Below, in pieces: positions 8,759-18,568 of a stretch of DNA of 64,000 nt. This stretch comes from Marinobacter sp. LQ44 (GTDB lineage Bacteria; Pseudomonadota; Gammaproteobacteria; Pseudomonadales; Oleiphilaceae), in NCBI RefSeq assembly GCF_001447155.2, contig NZ_CP014754.1, positions 2,976,001 to 3,040,000 of the forward strand, read 5' to 3'. Numbering within the stretch: position 1 is the first letter of the stretch; each line of letters opens with the position of its first letter. The notes beneath the pieces are model-generated. The model worked only from the letters and a program-made list of their open reading frames with translations. It had not been told where the DNA came from and did no database searches. The position numbers and the translations under genes are program-made.

Positions 8759-9867
8759 GAGTCGTTGCCCCCGCGTTCGGTTTCGGGAGCGTCATCATTA
8801 CCGGTCGCCAGCCGTCCGGCCAGCCGCTCTTTCAGCAAGCCGAGAGACTGGCTGATATCCGGCAGGGTTGGGTCCACATTGCGGCCCGCCAGTTCCGTCA
8901 GCGTATCGGCCAGGCCCTGGATGGCTGGGTTAGTGGCATCGTACCAGTCATTGACGGTGGTGATGGCCTTGTTCAGGGCCCGTTCATACAAAGGCTGGTT
9001 GCCCCGAAGGACGGCCATTTCCGCCTCTTCCAACATCAACTGAAGGTTAAGGCGAGCCCAGGCGCTCTGGTCCGGCGACAACAGGGGTTTGACCGGTTCG
9101 TCCAGGCGACGGACCACGACCACCTGTTTGAGGGTATCAAGGAAACGATTCCAGCCCCGCACAAACATGTTGCGGCCATCGGCCGGGGCATTCGGGTCTT
9201 CGGTCATCTGGAAGCCCGGGGCCTGATCGTGAATCAGGGCCTGGTCGGTCAGGTCATGAATGCTGGCAATGGCCGCTTCCAGTTTCAGGTACAGCCCGGT
9301 GCGGTCGACGCCCTGGATGCCTCGCAGTGACAGAATTTCCCGGGCCAGTTGCTGGCGAACCGGGTAAACCCCGATGTCATCGGATTCCCGCAGAACCTCA
9401 TCCGCAGATTCCAGGGCAGACAGGGCGCCCCGGATATCTTTCTCAATCAACAGGCGCTGGTTGGCGATGCGTAGCAGGTATTCTGCCTCGGCCAGCAGCC
9501 AGTCGGTCCGGGTACGATTCCCGGCCTCAAGCAGCTCCCGGGCGTTGTGGTCAATCTGTCGCTGCTGGGTGGCGATCAGCTCGCGCTGGGCCGAAAGGTT
9601 ATTCTCCAGTGACTGAAGGCGCTGGCTTTGCTCGCTACCACGGCTGCCATAACGGTCTTCCAGTTGTGCCGTATCCTGGCGCAATTCCTGGATGACCAGC
9701 ATGGTGGTTTGGTGGGTTTGCCATTGTTGCCAGTTCCAGAACGCCAGAGCCAGGGCAATAATCAGCGCCACAATGGCAATCAGCCATACGGGCCACAGGC
9801 GCACGGGGGCGGGATTGGCCGGATTAACCGGAGCGGGCAGTTGCTTTGTTGTTTCAGTCACGGGCAT
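8755..9867 (-). CDS. hemX: HemX, uroporphyrinogen-III C-methyltransferase-like membrane protein
   Basis: This protein of about 370 residues has one transmembrane helix near the N-terminus (VWLIAIVALIIALALAFW), a coiled coil (QLEDRYGSRGSEQSQRLQSL and on), and a HemX domain with the LLRIANQRLLIEKD motif. It is annotated as methyltransferase-like but lacks a recognisable SAM-binding domain, so catalysis is doubtful. I chose the ATG at 9867. A GTG at 9891 with a close AGGAGG is an alternative and adds eight residues. It overlaps the end of hemD. Confidence 0.88.
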   Translation of the reverse strand: MPVTETTKQLPAPVNPANPAPVRLWPVWLIAIVALIIALALAFWNWQQWQTHQTTMLVIQELRQDTAQLEDRYGSRGSEQSQRLQSLENNLSAQRELIATQQRQIDHNARELLEAGNRTRTDWLLAEAEYLLRIANQRLLIEKDIRGALSALESADEVLRESDDIGVYPVRQQLAREILSLRGIQGVDRTGLYLKLEAAIASIHDLTDQALIHDQAPGFQMTEDPNAPADGRNMFVRGWNRFLDTLKQVVVVRRLDEPVKPLLSPDQSAWARLNLQLMLEEAEMAVLRGNQPLYERALNKAITTVNDWYDATNPAIQGLADTLTELAGRNVDPTLPDISQSLGLLKERLAGRLATGNDDAPETERGGNDS

Positions 9868-10693
9868 CCTTACTTGGTTTACCGTTGTCACCGGCCTCCT
9901 GCATCAACCAGGAAGCCACACTGGTCACCAGATCCTGATCAGCCAGGCCGTCCGGAACCAGTACGTTCCTGAAGCCGGCCTTGCGGGCCTGCTCCGAGAC
10001 TCGTTCCGCTGGAACCACCAACAGCGCATTGTTCAGAGTTGCCAGGAACGCACTGCTGGCCTCTACCAGATTGTTCAGGGTTTCACCGGAAAGCGCAATA
10101 ATCACCTCCGGCCGGAACCCAGCGAAATTGTCTTCTAAGTCGTTGGCAGCATAGTACGGCCGGAAGCGTCGGTACAGCGGCAGAACCGTTACACGGGCAC
10201 CTCGTTGCTCCAGGGTCTGCCGGATCAGCTCGCGGCCGTCTTCTCCCCGTGCCAGTAGCACCTTTTCATGGTTTAGATTCTGCAAACCCGGCAGGGCCAG
10301 CAGGGCTTCACTGGTCCAGCCATTGTCTGGTTTGTTCGGGCTCAGGCCGTGGTGGGCGAAAACCGCGGCGGTGCCGGCCCCCACGCCATACCACTGGATG
10401 CCCATGGGCACCTGAGGCCACCAGTGATCGATCTCACCAAGCAGCAAGCTGGCGGCGTAGGGGCTGACGGCAATGATGTGGGCGAAGTGGTCCAGATCCT
10501 GAAGAGTCGACCGGCGCTCTGGTGTTTCAGGCAGCGGCTCCCGGGCCATCAAGGGCATCCGGCGAACCTCGGCGCCGGCGGCCTGAAAAGCCTGTGCCAG
10601 GCGGCTTGCCTCGGGTTCTGGCCGGCAAATCAGTATGCGCCGGCCCTGCAAGGGCAGGGCCTGGCTATTCCGATCAGCTTGGGGTGTGGCCAT
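9854..10693 (-). CDS. hemD: Uroporphyrinogen-III synthase
   Basis: This enzyme of 279 residues (ATG at 10693) closes and inverts ring D of hydroxymethylbilane to give uroporphyrinogen III. The fold is poorly conserved, but the N-terminal [18 protein letters not shown], the central [10 protein letters not shown] and the later [12 protein letters not shown] are typical. The frame is open further upstream into hemC; the ATG chosen overlaps the hemC end by 20 bp, consistent with coupling. It is the second gene of the leftward heme operon. Confidence 0.92.
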   Translation of the reverse strand: MATPQADRNSQALPLQGRRILICRPEPEASRLAQAFQAAGAEVRRMPLMAREPLPETPERRSTLQDLDHFAHIIAVSPYAASLLLGEIDHWWPQVPMGIQWYGVGAGTAAVFAHHGLSPNKPDNGWTSEALLALPGLQNLNHEKVLLARGEDGRELIRQTLEQRGARVTVLPLYRRFRPYYAANDLEDNFAGFRPEVIIALSGETLNNLVEASSAFLATLNNALLVVPAERVSEQARKAGFRNVLVPDGLADQDLVTSVASWLMQEAGDNGKPSKDARD

Positions 10694-11615
10694 AGATCTC
10701 AGCCAGTACCTTGTCAGCACCCATAGCCAGCAGTTGCTCAGCCAGTTCACGGCCCAGGCGTTCGCCTTCGGCGCGGGGCGCGCGGCCTTCTACCCGAAAA
10801 ATCTCGGTGCCGTCGACTGCACCGACCAGTCCACGCAGCCACAATGTGTTGTCGCCTTCCAGCAGGGCATAGGCGGCAATGGGAACCTGGCAACCCCCTT
10901 CGAGGCGCCGGTTCAGGGCCCTTTCTGCTTTCACCCGGTCAGAAGTATCGTCGTGATTCAGTGGTGCCAGCAATGCCCGCAGCTCGCTGTCATCGAGGCG
11001 GCATTCAATACCCAGCGCGCCCTGGCCAACGGCCGGAAGCGAGACCGTATCCGGCATGCAGTAGCGTATCCGGTCGTGGAAGCCCAGGCGCTTGAGGCCG
11101 GAGCTGGCCAGGACAATGGCGTCGTACTCGCCGGCATCCAGCTTGGCCAGTCGGGTGTTGACGTTGCCTCGCAGCATCTTGATTTCCAGGTCCGGCCGGT
11201 TCGCCCTGAGCTGGGTTTCGCGGCGCAGACTCGAGGTGCCAACCACGGCACCCTGGGGCAGTTGGTCCAGATTTCCGTACTGATTGCTGATAAACGCATC
11301 GGTCGGGTCTTCGCGCTCACAGATAGCCACCAGGCCAAGGCCCTCCGGGAATTCCATGGGCACGTCTTTCATGGAATGCACCGCAAGGTCGGCCCGGCCG
11401 TCCAGCATGGCTTCTTCCAGCTCCTTCACAAACAGGCCCTTGCCACCAATCTTGGCCAGGGGCACGTCCAGAATCTTGTCGCCCTGGGTTTTGATCTTCA
11501 CCAGCTCCACGGTGATGTGATCGTGCAGCCTTTCCAGTTCGGATTTGATGAATTCCGCCTGCCACAACGCCAGGGCGCTGCTGCGGGTTGCAATGCGAAG
11601 GGTTCGTGTTGACAT
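10674..11615 (-). CDS. hemC: Porphobilinogen deaminase (hydroxymethylbilane synthase)
   Basis: This 313-residue cytoplasmic enzyme joins four porphobilinogens into hydroxymethylbilane. The cofactor-attaching cysteine is in LEGGCQVP at residue 242, the same number as in E. coli. [13 protein letters not shown] and the [12 protein letters not shown] region match the family. I start at ATG 11615; a GTG three codons upstream also exists. It is the first gene of hemC-hemD-hemX-hemY and lies 85 bp downstream of algR on the same strand. Confidence 0.97.
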   Translation of the reverse strand: MSTRTLRIATRSSALALWQAEFIKSELERLHDHITVELVKIKTQGDKILDVPLAKIGGKGLFVKELEEAMLDGRADLAVHSMKDVPMEFPEGLGLVAICEREDPTDAFISNQYGNLDQLPQGAVVGTSSLRRETQLRANRPDLEIKMLRGNVNTRLAKLDAGEYDAIVLASSGLKRLGFHDRIRYCMPDTVSLPAVGQGALGIECRLDDSELRALLAPLNHDDTSDRVKAERALNRRLEGGCQVPIAAYALLEGDNTLWLRGLVGAVDGTEIFRVEGRAPRAEGERLGRELAEQLLAMGADKVLAEIYGHTPS

Positions 11616-11700
11616 GGCACTCACAGTCGTAGGAAAAAATGTGCCCCAAGGTTACCTTGTGGCAGTGAAAAAGTCCCGCCGTAGACGGCCCTGTACCCCG

Positions 11701-12456
11701 TCAGGGGGAGGGTTGGTGCTCCTGCAACCATTGCCTGACATGGCTGGCATGGCGGCGGCTGACCGGTAGCAGGGTGTCTGAGTCGTTCAGTGCCAGCATG
11801 CTCTGGCCATCGCTGTTGCGCCGCAGGGCCTGGATGAAACGCACGCCGACCAGGGTATGCCGATGAATGCGTAACAGTTTTTCCGGATACGCCTGCTCCA
11901 GTTCTTTCAGGGTGTAATCACAGACCGTTTCACCCCGGCTGTGGTGCAGGGTGACGTATTTCTGGTCCGCTTCGCAGTAGCGGATGTCTGTAAGATCAAT
12001 CAGTTCTGTTCCCCGGTGGGTGCGCACGGCAACCTGTTCGGTGGTCAGGTCGCTGTTGTGGGTCAGGGCCTGGAGCTGAACCCTGTTTACCTTTCCTGCC
12101 CTTGCCAGGGCGTCTGCCAGAGCCTCCCGTCGCACCGGTTTGAGCAGGTAGGCAATGGCGCGAACCTCGAACGCCTGGATGGCATAGTGGTCGTAGGCTG
12201 TACAGAAAATAACCGCCGGCGGGTTGCTGAGCTGGCTCAGCTGGTGCGCCGCTTCCATGCCGTCCATGCCCGGCATGCGAATGTCCATCAGCAGGATATC
12301 CGGTTCCAGCTCGGCCACCTTGCGCAGGGCGTCATTGCCATCGCTCGATTCACCGCACACCCGGTATTCTGGCAGTTCTTCCACCAGGCGCTGAATGCGC
12401 TGCCGGGCCAGGGGTTCGTCGTCTGCGATCAGAATGCGCTGCGGTTGTTGGATCAT
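11701..12456 (-). CDS. algR: LytTR response regulator AlgR
   Basis: This 251-residue regulator has an N-terminal receiver with the phospho-acceptor Asp58 in LLMDIRMPGMDG, the conserved Thr in FCTAYD and Lys in YLLKPV. It ends in a LytTR DNA-binding domain (ELIDLTDIRYCEADQKYVTL, RIHRHTLVGV). In Pseudomonas AlgR controls alginate synthesis, type IV pili and virulence. The targets here are unknown. It sits 30 bp after algZ, the kinase-like partner, and upstream of hemC, as in Pseudomonas. Confidence 0.94.
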   Translation of the reverse strand: MIQQPQRILIADDEPLARQRIQRLVEELPEYRVCGESSDGNDALRKVAELEPDILLMDIRMPGMDGMEAAHQLSQLSNPPAVIFCTAYDHYAIQAFEVRAIAYLLKPVRREALADALARAGKVNRVQLQALTHNSDLTTEQVAVRTHRGTELIDLTDIRYCEADQKYVTLHHSRGETVCDYTLKELEQAYPEKLLRIHRHTLVGVRFIQALRRNSDGQSMLALNDSDTLLPVSRRHASHVRQWLQEHQPSP

Positions 12457-12486
12457 GGTACTCCTGCGGTCGCCTGGTCTGTTTTG

Positions 12487-13533
12487 TCAGCTTGCTGTCC
12501 TTGCGGGCAGCCTGAGGGTAACAGTGTAGATGTTGTGTTGATGGCTGTGTTTGAGAACCGCTGGCTCGCCGAACAAAGCCTGGAGCCTGGCCTGAATGTT
12601 AACAAGGGCCACCTGGTTGCCCTGGTGCTGGCGGTTGCTGGACTCCGGTTTCGGGTTCTGGACCATCAAGTATACAAAATGGCCTTTGCCGTACACCTCG
12701 ATCCGCACTGTGCCGCCCTCGGGCCTGGGCTGAATGCCGTGGTAGATGGCGTTCTCTAGCAGCGGTTGCAAGGTCAGCGGAGGAATGGCCTGATGCTCCA
12801 GGCCCGGCTGTATGTCCCAGTCCAGCGTTAACCGGTCTCCCAGGCGGAGGGCTTCAATGGCCAGATAGCGTTGGCACAGCTCCAGCTCACGGCTGAGTGG
12901 CACCAGTTGATCATCGGTGCGCAGGCTGGCCCGGAACAGTTCGGACAGATCCAGCACCGCCTCTTCTGCCTGGTCCGGATTGCTGGCAATCAGGCTGGCA
13001 ATGGTGTTCATGCTGTTAAACAGGAAATGGGGCTGGATCCTGGCCTGCAGCGACGTCAGCCGGGCCTGCATTTCCGCTTCCCGCTGTTGTTGCCACTGGT
13101 GCTGCAGGTAAAAGTAGCGCAACACCATCAGCACGATCAGCAGCGCCACCAACAGTTTCTTGGCAATACCCGGCCACAGCGCAACCCCCGGCTGCGAGTG
13201 CAACACGTTGTCGGCAAACAGGCTGAAGGCCAGCACATCCAGCAGCACAATGGCCACAATGGCGAGGGTGGCGCGGGCCACGCTCATCTGCGCCAGCCAT
13301 GGCCGCAGCAGGCAGATCAGTGCGGCACTGGTGAGGGTGGTCCACTGCACGAACAGGGACAGCAAGCCGAAGTAGTTCCAGTCTATCCAGCCGCGCTCGG
13401 CCTGCACGATGGACAACACCAGGACAAAAAGCTCACTGGTGACCAGCAGCAGGAACACCGCCCGCACCCGGCAAAGATCGGGCACGTAGAAGTCGGTGGA
13501 GTCCTTCTTGTTGATGCCTTTGTCGGTTGCCAG
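12487..13533 (-). CDS. algZ: Sensor histidine kinase AlgZ (FimS), probable CTG start
   Basis: This 348-residue protein of the LytS-like family has about five membrane helices (residues 20-155) and then the HisKA_5 region with His169 in QPHFLFNSMNTIASL and the ATP-binding part PLLENAIYHGIQPR. The frame has no ATG, GTG or TTG close to the expected N-terminus. A perfect AAGGAG lies 6 bases before a CTG at 13533, giving a length near P. aeruginosa AlgZ (358). Longer frames from upstream would run into argH. It is divergent from argH and followed by algR. AlgZ-type kinases are known for a short ATP-binding region. Confidence 0.88.
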   Translation of the reverse strand: MATDKGINKKDSTDFYVPDLCRVRAVFLLLVTSELFVLVLSIVQAERGWIDWNYFGLLSLFVQWTTLTSAALICLLRPWLAQMSVARATLAIVAIVLLDVLAFSLFADNVLHSQPGVALWPGIAKKLLVALLIVLMVLRYFYLQHQWQQQREAEMQARLTSLQARIQPHFLFNSMNTIASLIASNPDQAEEAVLDLSELFRASLRTDDQLVPLSRELELCQRYLAIEALRLGDRLTLDWDIQPGLEHQAIPPLTLQPLLENAIYHGIQPRPEGGTVRIEVYGKGHFVYLMVQNPKPESSNRQHQGNQVALVNIQARLQALFGEPAVLKHSHQHNIYTVTLRLPARTAS

Positions 13534-13634
13534 GGGAGTCTCCTTAACCGTGGTCAGAATGCTATACTGCGGCAAATTTTCACTTATCCATTGCCGGCGT
13601 GATGATGCCGGGCTGTCAGCAGGAAAGATAGACC

Positions 13635-15050
13635 ATGACGGATCAGAAAAAGTCTGACCAGACCACATCCTCCGAAAAACCCTGGGGTGGCCGCTTCAGC
13701 GAGCCTACCGACGCCTTTGTTGAACGCTTTACGGCATCGGTCGGTTTTGACCAGCGCCTGTATCACCATGATATTACCGGCTCCATCGCCCATGCCACCA
13801 TGCTGGCGAAAGTGGGTGTGCTCACCGACGCTGAGCGAGACCAGATTATTGATGGCCTGAAAGGCGTTAAAGAAGACATCGAGGCAGGCCGCTTCGAATG
13901 GTCTGTGAGCCTTGAAGACGTGCACATGAACATCGAAGCCCGGCTGACCGACCGCATCGGCATTACCGGTAAAAAGCTGCACACCGGCCGCAGCCGTAAC
14001 GACCAGGTAGCCACTGACATCCGCCTGTACCTGCGGGACGAAATCGACGTGATTGCCGAGGAACTGGCCCGCCTGCAGGCTGGCCTGTTGGACCTGGCCG
14101 AGCGCGAAGCGGACACCATCATGCCCGGTTTCACCCACCTGCAGACCGCCCAGCCCGTCACCTTCGGCCACCACCTGCTGGCCTGGTACGAGATGCTGGT
14201 GCGCGATGCCGATCGCCTGCAGGACTGCCGCAAGCGGGTGAACGTAATGCCTCTGGGGGCCGCTGCCCTGGCCGGTACCACCTATCCGATCGACCGAAAC
14301 CTGACTGCCGAACTGCTGGGCTTTGACCGGCCGACGGAAAACAGCCTGGATTCGGTGTCTGACCGGGACTTCGCCATCGAATTCTGCAGCTTTGCCGCCC
14401 TGCTGATGACCCACCTGTCCCGGTTCAGTGAAGAGCTGGTGCTGTGGACTTCGGCCCAGTTTGATTTCATCGACCTGCCGGACCGTTTCTGCACCGGTTC
14501 CTCCATCATGCCCCAGAAGAAAAACCCGGACGTGCCGGAGCTGGTGCGCGGCAAGACCGGCCGCGTCAATGGCCACCTGATCAGCCTGCTGACCCTGATG
14601 AAGAGCCAGCCGCTGGCCTACAACAAGGACAATCAGGAAGATAAAGAGCCACTGTTCGACACCGTCGATACCATCAAGGGCTGCCTGAAGGCCTACGCCG
14701 ACATGATTCCGGTGATCGAAGCCAAGGCCGATAACATGCGGGTAGCGGCCAAGCGGGGCTTCTCTACCGCCACCGATCTGGCCGATTACCTGGTCAAGAA
14801 AGGCGTGCCATTCCGGGATGCCCACGAGATTGTCGGCAAATCCGTGGCTTTTGGTGTGGCCGAAGGCCGTGACCTGTCCGATATGACCCTGGAAGAACTG
14901 CAGCAGTTCTCCGACGTGATTGGTGAGGATGTGTTTGACGTGCTGACCCTGGAAGGCTCCGTGCAGGCCCGTGATCACCTGGGCGGCACCGCACCGAACC
15001 AGGTGCGCGCGGCGGTGGCCCGCGCCCGGAAGGGGCTAAAGCTGGTGTAG
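13635..15050 (+). CDS. argH: Argininosuccinate lyase
   Basis: This 471-residue cytoplasmic enzyme of the fumarase/aspartase superfamily makes arginine and fumarate from argininosuccinate, the last step of arginine synthesis. The family signature [12 protein letters not shown] is present, along with [12 protein letters not shown] and the catalytic region [13 protein letters not shown]. The ATG at 13635 follows aggaaagatagacc. The divergent algZ gene begins about 100 bp away. This is the left border of the accessory effector island. Confidence 0.98.
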   Translation: MTDQKKSDQTTSSEKPWGGRFSEPTDAFVERFTASVGFDQRLYHHDITGSIAHATMLAKVGVLTDAERDQIIDGLKGVKEDIEAGRFEWSVSLEDVHMNIEARLTDRIGITGKKLHTGRSRNDQVATDIRLYLRDEIDVIAEELARLQAGLLDLAEREADTIMPGFTHLQTAQPVTFGHHLLAWYEMLVRDADRLQDCRKRVNVMPLGAAALAGTTYPIDRNLTAELLGFDRPTENSLDSVSDRDFAIEFCSFAALLMTHLSRFSEELVLWTSAQFDFIDLPDRFCTGSSIMPQKKNPDVPELVRGKTGRVNGHLISLLTLMKSQPLAYNKDNQEDKEPLFDTVDTIKGCLKAYADMIPVIEAKADNMRVAAKRGFSTATDLADYLVKKGVPFRDAHEIVGKSVAFGVAEGRDLSDMTLEELQQFSDVIGEDVFDVLTLEGSVQARDHLGGTAPNQVRAAVARARKGLKLV

Positions 15051-15085
15051 TCCATGGGTGTGTCATAGACTGATCAGCGTAGAAA

Positions 15086-15124
15086 ATTTATGACAAAACC
15101 GTGAAGTGCGGTTTTGTCATAAAT
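15086..15124. repeat. Perfect 16-bp palindrome upstream of effector gene
   Basis: Arms at 15086-15101 and 15109-15124 are perfect reverse complements (atttatgacaaaaccg and its complement) around a 7-bp loop. The inner part (aaaaccg...cggtttt) could act as a weak terminator for argH. The right arm also contains TTGTCA, the -35 element of a promoter candidate for the effector, so it could be an operator. Confidence 0.8.
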
Positions 15125-15143
15125 ACGAAATATCGGCTAGGAT
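15114..15143 (+). promoter_or_regulatory. Candidate promoter of the effector-immunity operon
   Basis: TTGTCA (15114-15119), an 18-bp spacer and TAGGAT (15138-15143) resemble a sigma-70 promoter (5/6 and 4/6 matches). It lies about 50 bp before the chosen effector start and its -35 box overlaps the right arm of the palindrome. Confidence 0.35.
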
Positions 15144-15192
15144 TGCCGATTCATTTTTACCCGTCTTCTACCGTCAACAAGGAATGCTGACG

Positions 15193-17292
15193 ATGAGCTT
15201 CATGAAACTGGTCAGGCCCTCGGAGTTGAGAGCCTGTGATATCCCCCTCGTTGAAACCCCCTTTTTCGCCGCCGATAAGGCCAGGCGCCTGGTTGAAGAG
15301 CACGACCATGTTCGCTCTAACATGCACTCGTTATTCAGGCACCACTACCGTGGCCGAGGCAATATAGCCGAGACTGTCCACCGGGCGGTGAAAGACGGTG
15401 AGCTGATGTTGGTCTGTGAAGGCTGGGATGGACCCTTCTCCCCCTTGGTGACCTGGCAGCCAGACGACAGCCTGCCTGCCGGCGGCCGGTGGCGGGTAAG
15501 TGACAACTGGATATACACGCCTTCGGCGATTGAGAGCGCCGTGGCGCAACTTAACGAATGCGGCGTGACCCCCGATCAGTTGCGCCAATCCGACCCCTGG
15601 GGGGTTGGGGCGCTGGAAGTGAATATGTTCTCGATGAACTACCGGCAGTGTCAGCGTCAGGAGCAGGCGGCTCAGGGCAGCGAAGATGACCATCGGCTGA
15701 GCCTGCCCTTAGGGGCTTCCGCGTTAGTGGCTCCCGTTCTGATGTCCGCATCCGCCGCCGAAGGCGCCAAGGCGGACTCCTCCCGGGAACCCTCCCCCGA
15801 GATCCACCTGGAAGTTGGCCTGTTTACCGACGGCACCATGAACAATGCCGCCAATACCCAGGCTTTCAAAGAGCAGCTGGAGCGGGAGTGCCTGATTCCC
15901 TACGAGAACAACACCATCAGCCGGGAAGAGTGTGAGTGGCGGATGGGCCTGATGATGGGCGACAGTTACGCCAATGCCCCCAGCAATGTGGCTAAGTTGT
16001 GGGATTTGTACGTCGAAGAAGTAAAAGAGGTGGAGGGTACCAGCACCTACCGGCGCAAAATTTATGCTCCTGGGGCGGGCACCAAGACCGGGGATGATGA
16101 TGTGTTATATAGCGCAGCCACTGGGCTGGGGGAGGCTGGCGTTATTGCACAGGTGGACTACGCCTTCTCGCAACTGACCTCGCGGGTGAAAGAAGTCCTG
16201 CATGACCTGCCCGCCGACCGGCTTGACAAACCCATCGATAAACTTACCTTGGACCTGTTCGGCTTCAGCCGGGGCGCGGCAGCGGCCCGCCATACTGCAC
16301 ACGAGATAAATCAGGGAGAAAATGGTTTGCTCGCCCAAGCGCTGGCTGACGGCGGTATCCTCTGGCCGAAGACGGTAGAAATTCGCTTCGTGGGGCTGTT
16401 CGACTCCGTGGCCGCCATTGTTAACCCGGCCGCCGGCGATTTGTTGGCCCATAACAGCCGCAATCACCCGGTGAAGCTGTACCTGAATCCGGACAAGGTG
16501 GGCCATGCGGTGCACCTGACCGCCGCCCATGAGCACCGCAGGAACTTTGCTCTGAACAGTCTGCAAAGCCGCGACGGCAGCTTGCCGGCCAACTTCCGGG
16601 AAATCTCCCTGCCGGGCGTTCATTCCGATATTGGCGGTGGTTACGGCGACAGCCAGCGAGAGGATGTGCTGTTAAGTCCCTTGCTTCAGGTACCTCGCGA
16701 TCGAGTGCGCTGGCCGGACAAAACCCTGCAGTGGGACAACCTGGAGGCCAGAAGGAAACAGATAGAGGCAGAAGGCTGGATAGGCCCCTACAGTCTGCCG
16801 GTTCGGCAATCCGAACAGTTGCAGGCATGGCCGAAAGACCTGGGTCCTGAAGGACCAGCCCGGCTGGAAGTTGTCACCCTGCGCCATGAGCACCCGGCGC
16901 TGGATGGCCGAGTGGAACTGGTGTTGCGGATGCTGCGCCAGGTGCGGGGGGAGTATTCGCAGGTGGCCTTGAGGTTGATGCATCGGCTGGCCACTGATAG
17001 CGGTGCGCCGCTGCAAGCTATTGATACCAGAAAAACCGACAATACCTTGCCAGAGGAACTGAACCCCATCCTGCAACAAATCCTGAAACAGGTTGAACAA
17101 GGGAGCGACGCCCCTTCATTGACCACGGAACATGAACACCTGTTGCTCCAGCGTTATATCCATTACTCCGCCCACTACAACGGCATCGAAACCTTGGTGG
17201 CGGGAACACCTGCGAAGTTAGAGGGATTGCATCCCCACGCACCGGTGCTCTCCGGGGAGCGCCTGGTTTATCCACAGACAGAGGGCGAATGA
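15193..17292 (+). CDS. Tle1-like (DUF2235) phospholipase, probable T6SS antibacterial effector
   Basis: This 699-residue protein has an N-terminal part (about 1-195) that I do not recognise, ending in an alanine-rich hydrophobic stretch, followed by a DUF2235/Tle1 alpha/beta-hydrolase domain. That domain opens with VGLFTDGTMNN and carries the Tle1-type GFSRGA motif with Ser359. Plausible partners are Asp404 (GLFDSVA) and His477 (GVHSDIGGGYG). Known Tle1 proteins cleave phospholipids in rival cells after type VI delivery. I take the ATG at 15193, 9 bases after aagga; the ATG at 15184 abuts that site. The stop overlaps the first immunity start (ATGATGA). No VgrG, PAAR, Hcp or T6SS gene lies nearby, so the delivery route is inferred. 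Confidence 0.85.
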   Translation: MSFMKLVRPSELRACDIPLVETPFFAADKARRLVEEHDHVRSNMHSLFRHHYRGRGNIAETVHRAVKDGELMLVCEGWDGPFSPLVTWQPDDSLPAGGRWRVSDNWIYTPSAIESAVAQLNECGVTPDQLRQSDPWGVGALEVNMFSMNYRQCQRQEQAAQGSEDDHRLSLPLGASALVAPVLMSASAAEGAKADSSREPSPEIHLEVGLFTDGTMNNAANTQAFKEQLERECLIPYENNTISREECEWRMGLMMGDSYANAPSNVAKLWDLYVEEVKEVEGTSTYRRKIYAPGAGTKTGDDDVLYSAATGLGEAGVIAQVDYAFSQLTSRVKEVLHDLPADRLDKPIDKLTLDLFGFSRGAAAARHTAHEINQGENGLLAQALADGGILWPKTVEIRFVGLFDSVAAIVNPAAGDLLAHNSRNHPVKLYLNPDKVGHAVHLTAAHEHRRNFALNSLQSRDGSLPANFREISLPGVHSDIGGGYGDSQREDVLLSPLLQVPRDRVRWPDKTLQWDNLEARRKQIEAEGWIGPYSLPVRQSEQLQAWPKDLGPEGPARLEVVTLRHEHPALDGRVELVLRMLRQVRGEYSQVALRLMHRLATDSGAPLQAIDTRKTDNTLPEELNPILQQILKQVEQGSDAPSLTTEHEHLLLQRYIHYSAHYNGIETLVAGTPAKLEGLHPHAPVLSGERLVYPQTEGE

Positions 17293-17894
17293 TGATTCAG
17301 AAGATTCTAGCCATGGGGCTTGTGGCCATCGCCCTGTTGGGCAGCGGGTGTTCAGCGTGGTCGAAGGCAGACGACACTCTTTGGATGATCAGGATAGCCG
17401 CACCCAAGCACTACGACGTGTGGGTGACCGACATGTTTCTGGAGAAGTCAGGTGAGCGGAGCTGGCGCCAGCCCATCGGCGCGGTGGGGTGCTGCTGGAA
17501 GGGGCCCCGTGGCCCAACTGGAGCTGGGGCCGGAGTTGACCCCTTTCCGGAACTGATTCTGGTCAACTGGTTTTCCTACGCGGAGCAGAAATATTACACC
17601 AAGATCATTCAAGTGCCGGAAGACCTGCTGGACCGAATGCGGGAGCCGGCAACCTATGTTACGCAGGTTGATGTGCGCTCAGGCCCCCGGAACCTCCTGA
17701 CCATTGGCCTGGCGCCCGGCGGTACCGTGGTGGTCTGGATTTCGAACCAGATTGGCAATGAGATCGAGGTGATGCGTATGCAGGCCACGGAAGTACCGGG
17801 TGACCCGGATGATTTTGAGGTAGGAACCAGGAATTATCTCGAGAAACACGGTGATTACCTCAGGGAACATGGCATCCCGATGGAGGGCTGGTAG
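17289..17894 (+). CDS. DUF2931-family lipoprotein, probable Tle1 immunity protein, copy 1
   Basis: This 201-residue lipoprotein has a short signal peptide ending near Cys21 (LLGSGCSAW), with Ser at +2, which favours the outer membrane. The mature part shows DUF2931-like features: HYDVWVTDMFL, GCCWKGP, and ELILVNWFSYAEQKYY. Periplasmic lipoproteins of this family sit beside Tle phospholipases and bind them, which fits its position. Its ATG overlaps the effector stop. It differs from copy 2 mainly in the first half (for example RIAAPKHYDV against SIAAPQHYEV) and encodes the same protein as copy 2 from about residue 117 onward. Confidence 0.85.
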   Translation: MMIQKILAMGLVAIALLGSGCSAWSKADDTLWMIRIAAPKHYDVWVTDMFLEKSGERSWRQPIGAVGCCWKGPRGPTGAGAGVDPFPELILVNWFSYAEQKYYTKIIQVPEDLLDRMREPATYVTQVDVRSGPRNLLTIGLAPGGTVVVWISNQIGNEIEVMRMQATEVPGDPDDFEVGTRNYLEKHGDYLREHGIPMEGW

Positions 17895-17928
17895 GCTGCC
17901 CCGTCGCTTAGCCACAGACAGAGGGCGA

Positions 17929-18534
17929 ATGATGATTAAGAAAATTCTCGCCATGGGCATCGTGGCCATCGCCCTGTTGGGCAGCGGGTGTTCGGCGTGG
18001 TCGAAAGCAGACGACACACTTTGGATGATCAGCATAGCGGCACCACAGCACTACGAAGTGTGGGTGACCGACATGTTTCTGGAGAAGACCGGTGAGCGGA
18101 GCTGGCGCCAGCCCATAGGTACCGTAGGGTGCTGCTGGAAGGGGCCCCATGGTCCAACCGGAGCGGGGGGCGGGGTGGACCCCTTTCCGGAACTGATTCT
18201 TGTGAATTGGTTTTCCTACGCGGAGCAGAAGTACTACACCAAGATAATTAAGGTGCCGGAAGACCTGCTGGACCGAATGCGGGAGCCGGCCACCTATGTC
18301 ACCCAGGTTGATGTGCGCTCAGGCCCCCGGAACCTCCTGACCATTGGCTTGGCGCCCGGCGGTACCGTGGTGGTCTGGATTTCGAATCAGATTGGCAATG
18401 AGATCGAGGTAATGCGCATGCAGGCCACGGAGGTGCCGGGTGATCCGGATGACTTTGAGGTAGGAACCAGGAATTATCTCGAAAAACACGGTGACTACCT
18501 CAGGGAGCATGGCATCCCGATGGAGGGCTGGTAG
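17929..18534 (+). CDS. DUF2931-family lipoprotein, probable Tle1 immunity protein, copy 2 (mosaic)
   Basis: This 201-residue paralogue of copy 1 has the same signal peptide and Cys21. Its first part, through codon 105 and including the upstream spacer, is identical in DNA to copy 3. The rest encodes the same residues as copy 1 (YVTQVDVRSGPRNLL, DPDDFEVGTRNYLEKHG) but with several synonymous changes, and some short stretches match copy 3. This is the pattern left by unequal crossing-over between copies 1 and 3 with later conversion. An upstream start at 17851 is only a read-through of copy 1. Confidence 0.85.
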   Translation: MMIKKILAMGIVAIALLGSGCSAWSKADDTLWMISIAAPQHYEVWVTDMFLEKTGERSWRQPIGTVGCCWKGPHGPTGAGGGVDPFPELILVNWFSYAEQKYYTKIIKVPEDLLDRMREPATYVTQVDVRSGPRNLLTIGLAPGGTVVVWISNQIGNEIEVMRMQATEVPGDPDDFEVGTRNYLEKHGDYLREHGIPMEGW

Positions 18535-18568
18535 GCTGCCCCGTCGCTTAGCCACAGACAGAGGGCGA

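Noticed and set aside
13534..13668. Longer AlgZ beginning 45 codons earlier
   Set aside because: The extension would overlap the argH start, has no good ribosome site and no family similarity.
13584..14978. 464-codon minus-strand frame over argH
   Set aside because: argH is certain on the plus strand; the mirror protein is unlike any family and rich in His and Gln as expected for such shadows.
15051..15192. Effector start at the first open codon (15106)
   Set aside because: The extra 29 residues run from the palindrome and have no ribosome site; an aagga lies at the right distance before 15193.
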